DNA from: an uncultured Gemella sp.
GTDB taxonomy: Bacteria; Bacillota; Bacilli; Staphylococcales; Gemellaceae
NCBI GenBank assembly: GCA_927911745.1
Contig: CAKMQF010000014.1
Coordinates: forward strand, 1 to 12,161
Direction: 5' to 3'
DNA length: 12,161 nt
A model generated the notes under the pieces. That model searched no databases and was not told the origin of the DNA. It saw only the letters and a list, made by a program, of their open reading frames with translations. Below, piece after piece: positions 1-6,177 of the stretch. Positions within the stretch are counted from its first letter, which is position 1. The number at the start of each line of letters is the position of its first letter. The translations under genes were made by a program, and so were the position numbers.

Positions 1-611
1 TCTACCTTAATAAAAGCCGTTCTACATATAATACCTTCAATAGGTAAGACAATAATTGATGATAAAGTTTCAAAAGAAAATCTTGACAATGTCGCTTATG
101 TTGAACAAAAAATCAATATAGATTATAACTTTCCAATAAAAAGTTAGAGAATGCGTTTCTCTAGGCTTATATTCTAAGATTGGAATACTGAAAAAAATTA
201 AAAAAATCTGATTGGCAAAAAGTTGACGAGGCTTTAAAAATTGTCGGCTTAGAACAATTTCCTAATCGACAAATTAGTGAACTCTCTGGCGGACAATTTC
301 AACGTGTACTAATTGCTCGTTGTCTTGTTCAAGAAGCAAAATATATCTTTCTAGACGAACCATTTGTGGGTATTGACTCAGTTAGTGAAGAAATAATAAT
401 GAATACATTAAGGAATCTTCGAGAAAAAGGTCATACAATATTAATCGTCCATCACGACTTAAGAAAGGTTCATTCTTATTTTGATAATGTATTATTACTA
501 AATAAAGAAGTTATTGCATACGGTGAAACTGAAAAAACTTTTACTAGAGAAAATTTAACAAAAGCATACGGTACCGACTTATTCTTTATGGGAGGTGGTA
601 CTAATGATTAA
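1..611 (+). CDS. psaB: Manganese/metal ABC transporter ATPase (5' partial, two frameshifts)
   Basis: Cytoplasmic ATPase that powers metal import with the permease and lipoprotein encoded next. The window opens inside the Walker A motif (first residues S-T of GKST). Then come a Q-loop (VEQ), the signature LSGGQFQR (about 279-305), Walker B with YIFLDEP (about 343-362) and the switch histidine in VHHD (about 448-460). The reading frame changes twice: near the A run at 138-142, where frame 1 meets TAG at 145 and the protein resumes as [11 protein letters not shown], and in the A runs at 191-206, resuming as [10 protein letters not shown]. Both fit one extra A. The stop overlaps the permease start by 8 bases, so the two are translationally linked. 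The family is clear from the motifs and neighbours. The symbol is by analogy to streptococcal psaB (also mtsB, mntB); zinc as substrate is less likely given the binding protein. I think the gene is intact in the organism. Confidence 0.85.
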
Positions 612-1438
612 AGATTTTATCGACGGATTATATAGTTTTCATTTTTTTACAAAATGCTTTAATCACCGCTATTGTTATTGGAATCGTAGCTGGAGCCGTT
701 GGATGTTTTATTGTTCTTAGAGGAATGTCATTAATGGGAGACGCAATCTCTCATGCAGTTCTTCCTGGTGTGGCCCTATCGTTTATATTAGGTATAGATT
801 TCTTTATTGGTGCAATCGTATTTGGTCTATTAGCATCAATAATCATAACATTTATTAAAGGTAATTCTATAATTAAAAGTGACACAGCTATAGGAATAAC
901 ATTTAGTTCATTCTTAGCCCTAGGAGTTATCTTAATTAGTGTAGCGAAAAGTTCTACTGACCTTTTCCACATCTTGTTCGGTAATATTCTAGCAGTACAA
1001 GATGTAGATATGTATATTACTATAGGAGTTGGAGTCTTTGTTCTTATAGTTATTAAACTTTTTTTCAAGGAATTACTCTTGACTTCATTTGATGAGCTAT
1101 TAGCAAAAGCAATGGGTATGAAAGTTAATTTCTATCACTACTTACTAATGATATTATTAACTTTAGTGTCTGTTACTGCAATGCAAAGTGTTGGTACTAT
1201 TTTAATTGTAGCAATGTTGATTACGCCAGCAGCAACCGCATATCTTTATGCAAATAGCCTAAAAACTATGATATTTTTATCATCTACAATCGGAGCAAGT
1301 TGTTCTGTATTAGGATTGTTTATAGGTTATTCATTCAATATCGCTGCAGGATCTAGTATAGTTTTAACACTAGCCGTGGTTTTTGCAATAAGTTTCTTTA
1401 TTGCTCCAAAACAACGCTTTGTTAAACATAAAAAATAA
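604..1438 (+). CDS. psaC: Manganese/metal ABC transporter permease (one frameshift)
   Basis: Membrane subunit of the ABC-3 family (ZnuB/PsaC/MntB type) that forms the metal channel. I start it at ATG 604, with GGGAGG at 590-595 eight bases upstream. The N-terminus [14 protein letters not shown] runs into the T7 run at 642-648, where the frame shifts by one. It resumes as [19 protein letters not shown] and continues to TAA 1436-1438. Removing one T gives about 277 residues, the usual size. The family motif [19 protein letters not shown] (725-781) sits after the first membrane span, and about eight or nine hydrophobic segments follow. The second conserved patch, [20 protein letters not shown], is at about 1189-1248. 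A start at ATG 725 would drop the first transmembrane helix and break the overlap with the ATPase gene, so I reject it. Confidence 0.9.
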
Positions 1439-1452
1439 TTAACTTAGATAAT
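1438..1452. promoter_or_regulatory. Imperfect palindrome after psaC, possible DtxR/MntR-type site
   Basis: ATTAACTTAGATAAT is symmetric in 12 of its 14 non-central positions. With the preceding base it begins AATTAACTT, which recalls the half-site of streptococcal manganese-repressor boxes (ScaR/PsaR/SloR type, AATTAACTTGACTTAATT). It overlaps the psaC stop codon and lies about 200 bases before psaA. The resemblance covers one half only and the region is very A+T-rich, so chance is a serious alternative. Confidence 0.25.
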
Positions 1453-1498
1453 AATACTCAAGAATAAAATAGAATATCATATATTAAATATAATAATC

Positions 1499-1554
1499 CC
1501 TTTAAATAAACTTATTAATATCTAAAATACTTCCAGAACAAGTTTATTTAGAGG
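1499..1554 (+). repeat. 15-bp inverted repeat (stem-loop) between psaC and psaA
   Basis: The arms are 1499-1513 (CCTTTAAATAAACTT) and 1540-1554 (AAGTTTATTTAGAGG). They pair over 15 bp with a single G-U wobble, and the loop is 26 nt. No T tract follows the second arm, so it is not a standard terminator. It could be an mRNA processing or stability element separating the psaBC and psaA parts of the transcript, or a protein-binding dyad. The rest of the 1439-1658 gap is A+T-rich and holds only the two candidate operators, a poor -10-like TATAAT at 1489-1494 with no matching -35, and the psaA ribosome-binding site. Confidence 0.55.
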
Positions 1555-1575
1555 TGTTATTATGAGAGTTTTAAT

Positions 1576-1590
1576 TGATAATGATTATTA
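1576..1590. promoter_or_regulatory. Fur/PerR-family operator upstream of psaA
   Basis: TGATAATGATTATTA matches the 7-1-7 Fur-family consensus TGATAATNATTATCA at 13 of 14 defined positions, the only difference being T for C at position 14. It matches the PerR form TTATAATNATTATAA at 12 of 14. Against the longer 19-bp Fur box it agrees at 15 of 19 starting at 1577. It lies 68 bases before psaA. A possible -35 (TTGATA, 1575-1580) overlaps it, with a weak -10 (TGTAAA, 1598-1603) 17 bases on, so a bound repressor could block a psaA promoter here. Iron, manganese or peroxide control of psaA is inferred from this site alone. Confidence 0.55.
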
Positions 1591-1658
1591 TTAGTTATGT
1601 AAATCTATTTTATTTTTGAATAGAATTATAAAATAAATAAAGGAGGCCTATAAATAAT

Positions 1659-2609
1659 ATGAAAAAATTAGGTTTTAAAAAATTAAGTTTTCTAGCGCTT
1701 ATTTCACACTAGCTGTTGGACTATTTGCTTGTTCTAGCGCTAAGCAAGGTTCTAGTTCTAACGAAGCTACTAAATTAAAAGTAGTAGCAACTAACTCAAT
1801 CATCGCAGATATTACAAAAAATATCGCTGGTGATAAAATTGATTTACACAGTATCGTACCAATTGGACAAGATCCACACGAGTACGAACCACTTCCTGAG
1901 GATGTTAAGAAAACATCTGAGGCAAATCTTATCTTCTATAATGGTATTAACTTAGAAACTGGTGGTAACGCTTGGTTTAGCAAATTAGTACAAAACGCTA
2001 AAAAAGAAGAAAACAAAGATTACTACGCAGTAAGTGAAGGTGTTGATGTAATTTACCTTGAAGGTCAAAACGAAAAAGGTAAAGAAGACCCACATGCTTG
2101 GTTAAACCTTGAAAATGGTATGATTTACGCTAAAAATATTGCTAAACAATTAGAAGCTAAAGATCCTAAAAATAAAGATTTCTATGAAGCAAATCTAAAA
2201 AACATATTTAGAAAAACTATCTAAATTAGATAAAGAATCTAAAGATAAATTTAACAATATTCCAGCAGAGAAAAAAATAATAGTAACTAGTGAAGGAGCT
2301 TTTAAATATTTCTCTAAAGCATACAACGTACCTTCAGCTTACATTTGGGAAATCAATACTGAAGAAGAAGGAACTCCAGATCAAATCAAAACTCTAGTTG
2401 AAAAATTACGTAAAACTAAAGTACCTTCACTATTCGTAGAAAGTAGTGTTGATGAACGTCCAATGCAAACTGTATCAAAAGACACTAATATTCCAATTTA
2501 TGAAAAAATCTTCACTGATTCAATCGCTGAACCAGGACAAAATGGAGATAGCTACTACAGCATGATGAAATGGAACTTAGATAAAATTTCTGAAGGTTTA
2601 GCTAAATAA
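1659..2609 (+). CDS. psaA: Manganese-binding lipoprotein, PsaA/ScaA/MtsA (LraI) family (two frameshifts)
   Basis: Surface lipoprotein that captures Mn2+ (or Zn2+) and delivers it to the permease. Start ATG 1659 follows AAAGGAGG at 1639-1646, a rather long 12-base spacer. A lipoprotein signal peptide ends in GLFAC, with the lipidated Cys at residue 25. The frame loses one base near 1705, inside the signal peptide, and gains one in the A6 run at 2197-2202. With both corrected the protein has 316 residues. The metal ligands H74 (DPHEYEP), H146 (DPHAWL), E212 (TSEGAF) and D287 (IFTDSI) then fall exactly seven residues after H67, H139, E205 and D280 of pneumococcal PsaA, which confirms the reconstruction. 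The resemblance to PsaA is strong along the whole length (for example [13 protein letters not shown]), so manganese is the likely substrate. It is probably co-transcribed with psaBC, perhaps also from its own Fur-box-associated promoter. Confidence 0.92.
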
Positions 2610-2619
2610 CTACTCCTAA

Positions 2620-2660
2620 AACAACTCCCTGTATAAATATACAAGGAGTTGTTATTTTTA
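2620..2660 (+). terminator. Rho-independent terminator after psaA
   Basis: AACAACTCC (2620-2628) pairs with GGAGTTGTT (2645-2653). After a C-A mismatch, TGTAT (2630-2634) pairs with ATACA (2639-2643) around a 4-base loop. The tail TATTTTTATT follows. The T tract contains the stop codon of the convergent permease gene (2658-2660). Read from the other strand the hairpin is followed by only four T's, so it may also stop the opposing transcript, less efficiently. Confidence 0.85.
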
Positions 2661-3802
2661 TTCCATCATAATTTTTTTAACATTTAAACCTTTTATCTTA
2701 TTACTATAGTATAAAATAAAGATTTCATATATTAATACAAATGCTATAAAACTACCAATTACTGAAATTAAATCAAAGTTATATGTTGTTTCACTATCTA
2801 ATTTTCTAGATAAAACTTTTAGTAATACTCTTATTAAAAAATACTGATAAACTGTTCCTACAACAAAACCTATGTATGCTACTACTCTATAACCTGATAA
2901 TACTATTTTTGAACATTCACTTTTTGAAAAGCCCATAATATTTAAAATAGATATATTTTTTATATTACTACTAGCAATCACTTCTAATGAAATTAATAAT
3001 ATTGATAACGATAATATCACACCTATTACCATCATCATAATTCTTATTGTTCCATCGACAAAATCTCTCATACCAAATGCCATTTGAATCATTGAAGAAA
3101 ATGATAATGCTGCAAAAATTACAAAGAATAATAGGGTTTTTATTACTAAATAATACTGTTGCTCTTAATTCTTTAAAAAAGTTTTTATATTGCCTAAATC
3201 TTCTTTTTCTAATTATTTTGTTTGTTGAATTTATTTGTTTAAGTAAGTTAATCGTTGGTACATTTAAATTAAACATCACATACACAATTGATATTACTAA
3301 AAACAATAGTGATGGTAATATAACCATTATTAATAAAAGTTTAAGATGAAAGTTCATTGTAAGTTCAGATAATATATTATCTGTATTCCTACTCTCATAA
3401 AATTTCGGCATAAACAAATGTGAACTACCATAACCTAATAATGAACCCAAAAATACTAAAAATCCAAAAATAGAAAACTTAGATGCTATAAAGCTATTAC
3501 TATAACCTTGAGCTTTTAATATTCCAATTTTATGTTTAGAATCATCAATAAATTGTTTTATATAAAATATTAACATTACTGCTGCACTTATTGATAAGAC
3601 TGTTCCTGTTATAATTATTACAAATTTAGAAACAATAAGCTGAGCATCATAAAACTTCTTCTGCATTATATTAAATCCTGTAATATCTAGGACTTTCAAA
3701 TCTAAATATAAGTTAGAAAAAAGTGTAGTTATAAATACCAGCACAAAAACTTACTATCACTACTGCAATTGCTTTTCTTAAATCTTTTAACTGAACTATC
3801 AT
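2658..3802 (-). CDS. FtsX/MacB-type ABC transporter permease (two frameshifts)
   Basis: Membrane partner of the ATPase at 3807-4487, four bases downstream of its stop. ATG at 3802 has GGGTGG just upstream within the ATPase end. The N-terminus MIVQLKDLRKAIAVVIVSF reaches an A5 run (plus-strand 3745-3749) where the frame changes, resuming as VLVFITTLFSNLYLDL. A second change at the T5 run 3137-3141 joins NKNP to LLFFVIFAALSFSSM. Both fit one extra base; the corrected length is about 380 residues. Eight hydrophobic segments form two repeats of one plus three helices. Each repeat has the FtsX-type cytoplasmic turn after its second helix (KIGILKAQGYSNSF; NISILNIMGFSKSE). The outside loops are short, unlike MacB with its large periplasmic domain. 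The substrate cannot be told: drug or peptide export, or lipoprotein or lipid handling, are possible for this family. An in-frame GTG at 3744 is not a credible start. Confidence 0.85.
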
Positions 3803-3806
3803 ATAA

Positions 3807-4487
3807 TTACCACCCTATCTCTTCTACAGATTTAGGTGTGCGGTTTTCTTCAATCGAAGTTACTCTACCACTACCTACATGAATTATCTTATTTGAAAGT
3901 TCAGCAATATTCTCATTATGAGTTACCATTATCATTGTAAAGTTTGATTTATCTTTTAGTTTTAATAAGTACTCTAATATTTTTCTTCCAGTCGCCTCAT
4001 CTAAAGCTCCTGTTGGTTCATCTAAAAATAGTACAGTTGGCTTCTTAGCTAATGCTCTCGCAATTGAAACACGCTGTTGCTCACCTCCAGATAACTCATT
4101 AGGATATTTACTTAATTTATCTTCTAAACCTAATTCCTTTATAATATCAACATATTCTTTATTATTTGCTAAATTAGCTCCTACTTTAACATTTTGTTCT
4201 ACTGTTAAATTATTTAATAAATAATATTGTTGGAAAACAAATCCTATTTTATCTTTACGAAACTTTGTTAATTGTTTTTCTGAGTAATCACTTATAGACT
4301 CATTATCATATACAACTTCTCCTGAATCTGACTTTTCTAAACCAGATAAAATATTTAATAATGTAGATTTCCCTGAACCTGAAGCCCCAAGTATAACAAC
4401 AAATTCATTTTTATCAATTTTTAAATCTATTCCCCTTAAAACTTCTTGATCATTATATTTTTTCTTAATATTTTTTGCTGTAATCAT
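3807..4487 (-). CDS. ABC transporter ATPase, MacB/LolD family
   Basis: Intact, 226 residues. It energises the FtsX-type permease encoded next. Walker A is GASGSGKST (34-42), the Q-loop is FQQ (85-87), the signature is LSGGEQQR (132-139), Walker B is VLFLDEP (152-158) with catalytic E157, the D-loop is GALD, and the switch histidine is H190 (VTHN). These are all the motifs expected of an active ATPase of the MacB/LolD/FtsE group. ATG 4487 directly follows the TAA of the tetR gene, and AAAGGAG at 4497-4503 serves as ribosome-binding site, so translation is coupled. It is the only gene of this operon without a frame error. The substrate of the transporter is unknown; regulation by the first gene of the operon is likely. 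Confidence 0.93.
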   Translation of the reverse strand: MITAKNIKKKYNDQEVLRGIDLKIDKNEFVVILGASGSGKSTLLNILSGLEKSDSGEVVYDNESISDYSEKQLTKFRKDKIGFVFQQYYLLNNLTVEQNVKVGANLANNKEYVDIIKELGLEDKLSKYPNELSGGEQQRVSIARALAKKPTVLFLDEPTGALDEATGRKILEYLLKLKDKSNFTMIMVTHNENIAELSNKIIHVGSGRVTSIEENRTPKSVEEIGW

Positions 4488-5065
4488 TTAATCAATCTCC
4501 TTTAAATATTGTACTATTAAACTTTTAGCTATTTCTACCATGTACTCAATAATTTCAGTCGATGTAAAATTATATATTCCCGTAACTGTTAATGTTGCAA
4601 TACCGTGACTATATATAAATAAGTGCTCATAAAATTTTTTTGCATTTTCTATTGAAATTTTATACTCTTTATCTATAGACTCAATTACTGATCTATATTC
4701 ATAATCTCGCATTGGAAGAAAATCTTTAAAACTTTCTACTTCTATACCTTTTCTCATAAATAACCATTGAAATAATTTAGGTTCATTTTTTGAAAATAAT
4801 ATATACTCTACTCCTAATCGTTTAAATGGACTATCATCTTTTTAAAGCTAAATTAACTTTTTTCTGAAAAAATATTTTCTGCAACAAGCTTTGCTTCGTC
4901 TTCTAAATTTTTCATATTAGAGAACAAACTAAATATTACTTTAGTAGATGACTCCAATTTTTTGGCTAACTCTCTTGCAGTTAATGCTTCTATTCCATTT
5001 TCTCTTATGAAGTCTATAGTTACAGTCAAAACCTCTTCTTTAGTAAATTTAAATTTTGGTGCCAT
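4488..5065 (-). CDS. TetR/AcrR-family transcriptional regulator (two frameshifts)
   Basis: First gene of the operon and probably its repressor. ATG 5065 is chosen because GGAGG (5073-5077) stands seven bases upstream; a GTG at 5092 has no such site. Residues 1 to about 50 (MAPKFKFTKEEVLTVTIDF onward) form the TetR helix-turn-helix domain: FIRENGIEALTARELAKKL then a recognition helix around ESSTKVIFSLFSNMKNL. This is a variant of the usual YxHFxNK stretch. The frame changes at the T6 run 4858-4863 and at the T5 run 4839-4843, each fitting one extra base. The corrected join reads SEKVNLALKDDSPFKRLGVEY, giving about 191 residues, normal for the family. The C-terminal half (VEYIL to YLKEID) is the ligand-binding domain and matches nothing I can name. 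The stop codon abuts the ATPase start. It likely senses a substrate or toxic compound handled by the transporter (inference). Confidence 0.85.
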
Positions 5066-5085
5066 ATTCAAACCTCCATTAATAG

Positions 5086-5099
5086 GTAACACTTGTTTC
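5086..5099. promoter_or_regulatory. Candidate TetR-type operator
   Basis: GTAACACTTGTTTC has dyad symmetry G-N-AACA-NN-TGTT-N-C, with 10 of its 14 positions in complementary pairs. It lies directly after the tetR -10 box, across the predicted transcription start (about 5095). A regulator bound here would block its own operon. No second copy is visible near the divergent promoter, so control of the neighbouring TDT gene is less certain. Confidence 0.45.
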
Positions 5100-5101
5100 T
5101 T

Positions 5102-5130
5102 ATTGTAAATTATTTTGTATGAAATGTCAA
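5102..5130 (-). promoter_or_regulatory. Sigma-A promoter of the tetR-ABC operon
   Basis: On the minus strand the -35 is TTGACA (plus-strand TGTCAA, 5125-5130) and the -10 is TACAAT (plus-strand ATTGTA, 5102-5107), with a 17-base spacer. The -35 is perfect and the -10 differs at one position, so the promoter should be strong unless repressed. The predicted start near 5095 leaves a leader of about 30 bases before the tetR ATG. Confidence 0.8.
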
Positions 5131-5141
5131 CAGAAAAATTA

Positions 5142-5170
5142 TTGAATTATTACAAGAAATCTTATACAAT
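5142..5170 (+). promoter_or_regulatory. Sigma-A promoter of the TDT transporter gene
   Basis: The -35 is TTGAAT (5142-5147) and the -10 is TACAAT (5165-5170), with a 17-base spacer. AGGAG at 5189-5193 and ATG at 5200 follow. It is back to back with the tetR promoter; the two -35 boxes are only 11 bases apart, so they may compete for polymerase. Confidence 0.72.
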
Positions 5171-5199
5171 AAAAGTAGAATAAAAATTAGGAGTTATTT

Positions 5200-6111
5200 A
5201 TGAATATAATTAAAAATTTACCTACACCAATTGCAGGTTTAGCATTAGGTTCTGCTGCATTAGGAAATTTATTACAACCATATTCATCTTCCCTACAGTT
5301 ATTATTTAATCTACTATCTTTGATAATAATTGTACTTTTAACTATTAAGTTTGTGTTGGGATTTGACAAATTAAAAAAAGAAATGGAAAATCCGGTTGTA
5401 GCGACAGTAATGGCAACATACCCTATGAGTATTATGCTACTTGCTTCATTTTCAAAAAAATATATTGGACTATTGAGTATGCCAGTATGGATAATTGGAA
5501 TCTTTCTAGATTTTTGTGTTGTTTGCTATGCAATTTATAATTTTATAATAAAAGAAAGACATATAAGTAAAATCTATCCAACTTGGTTTATTACCTTTGT
5601 TGGGCCAGCTGTTGTGACAGTAACAGCAATAAATTACAACTTAGAAATGCTAGGATTAATTTACTTCTACTTTTCTTATATTAACTATTTAGTATTATTA
5701 CCTTTTGTTCTTTATAGAGTCTATAAATATAAACATTATAAAGATGGAGATTACCCTACTATTACTGTATTCTCAGCACCTGGTGGACTCTTACTAGCTA
5801 GTTATATGATTGGAGTAACTCAAAAAAGTAACATAATACTAGCAATACTAATACCACTTACAATATTATTGTTTATATTTGTCTTATTTCAATTACCATA
5901 TCTGCTAAAAAGAAAATTCTACCCTAGCTTTTCTGCTTTTACATTCCCATTAGTGATTTGCGCGATATCATTTCAGAAAACTGGGGTTTATTATCAACTA
6001 GCTGAATTTTCTATTCTAAATATTTTAATTCATCTAAGTGAATTGCTGGCAATAATTATTGTAATTTATGTTTGGTATGGATTTATTAAGAATTTATCTT
6101 ATTCAAATTAA
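5200..6111 (+). CDS. TDT-family (TehA/SLAC1-like) membrane transporter
   Basis: Intact, 303 residues and very hydrophobic, with about ten membrane segments. The start LPTPIAGLALGSAALGN is the typical opening of the tellurite-resistance/dicarboxylate transporter family (voltage-dependent anion channel fold). Family members move dicarboxylates such as malate, sulfite or other anions, or act as anion channels. Other conserved patches are the region of residues 63-80 (ENPVVATVMATYPMSIML), YPTWFITFVGPAVVTVTA around 126-143, and a late hydrophilic-poor TFPLVICAISFQKTG. The substrate cannot be inferred; many such proteins in Firmicutes carry only the family name, or an old and misleading exfoliative-toxin label. 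ATG 5200 has AGGAG seven bases upstream and its own promoter. It is transcribed away from the tetR operon and ends at a bidirectional terminator facing smc. Confidence 0.82.
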   Translation: MNIIKNLPTPIAGLALGSAALGNLLQPYSSSLQLLFNLLSLIIIVLLTIKFVLGFDKLKKEMENPVVATVMATYPMSIMLLASFSKKYIGLLSMPVWIIGIFLDFCVVCYAIYNFIIKERHISKIYPTWFITFVGPAVVTVTAINYNLEMLGLIYFYFSYINYLVLLPFVLYRVYKYKHYKDGDYPTITVFSAPGGLLLASYMIGVTQKSNIILAILIPLTILLFIFVLFQLPYLLKRKFYPSFSAFTFPLVICAISFQKTGVYYQLAEFSILNILIHLSELLAIIIVIYVWYGFIKNLSYSN

Positions 6112-6160
6112 GTTAAAAAAGACACAGTTAAGATCAAACTTAACCGTGTCTTTTAACTTA
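6110..6160. terminator. Bidirectional terminator between the TDT gene and smc
   Basis: GACAC (6121-6125) pairs with GTGTC (6146-6150). After an A-C mismatch, GTTAAG (6127-6132) pairs with CTTAAC (6139-6144) around the loop ATCAAA. The flanks AAGTTAAAAAA and TTTTAACTT extend the stem. The T run follows the hairpin on the plus strand (four T's) and on the minus strand (six T's), so it can stop both the TDT gene and the smc transcript. Confidence 0.88.
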
Positions 6161-6177
6161 TTATAAAATTTTACCTA

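Noticed and set aside
751..1068. A minus-strand ORF of 105 codons opposite psaC.
   Set aside because: It is a shadow of the well-supported permease frame; its composition is not that of a real protein of this genome.
1471..1494. A TATAAT at 1489-1494 as the psaA promoter.
   Set aside because: No acceptable -35 lies 15-19 bases upstream, and the hairpin would then fall at the start of the leader without clear purpose.
1562..1594. A ten-codon ORF (MRVLIDNDYY) with an AGAGGTG-like ribosome site ahead of it, as a leader peptide for psaA.
   Set aside because: It coincides with the Fur-type box, shows no regulatory codon run, and one short ORF in A+T-rich DNA of uncertain base accuracy is not evidence of translation.
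3047..3349. A plus-strand ORF of 100 codons within the permease region.
   Set aside because: It is antisense to the FtsX-type permease, has no ribosome-binding site and resembles no protein; it is open by chance in A+T-rich DNA.
4853..5092. A short stand-alone HTH protein, with the region 4488-4757 as a separate small gene.
   Set aside because: Two one-base corrections in T runs join them into a normal-length TetR protein with continuous sequence; the upstream GTG start lacks a ribosome-binding site.
5097..5160. Similar inverted stretches (TTTCTTATTGTAA and TTACAAGAAAT) flanking the divergent promoters, as paired operators.
   Set aside because: The match needs a two-base gap and overlaps promoter elements that are themselves A+T-rich; the single dyad at 5086-5099 is the better operator candidate.
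5187..5369. A minus-strand ORF of 60 codons overlapping the start of the TDT gene.
   Set aside because: It is antisense to a clear family protein and lacks a start context.
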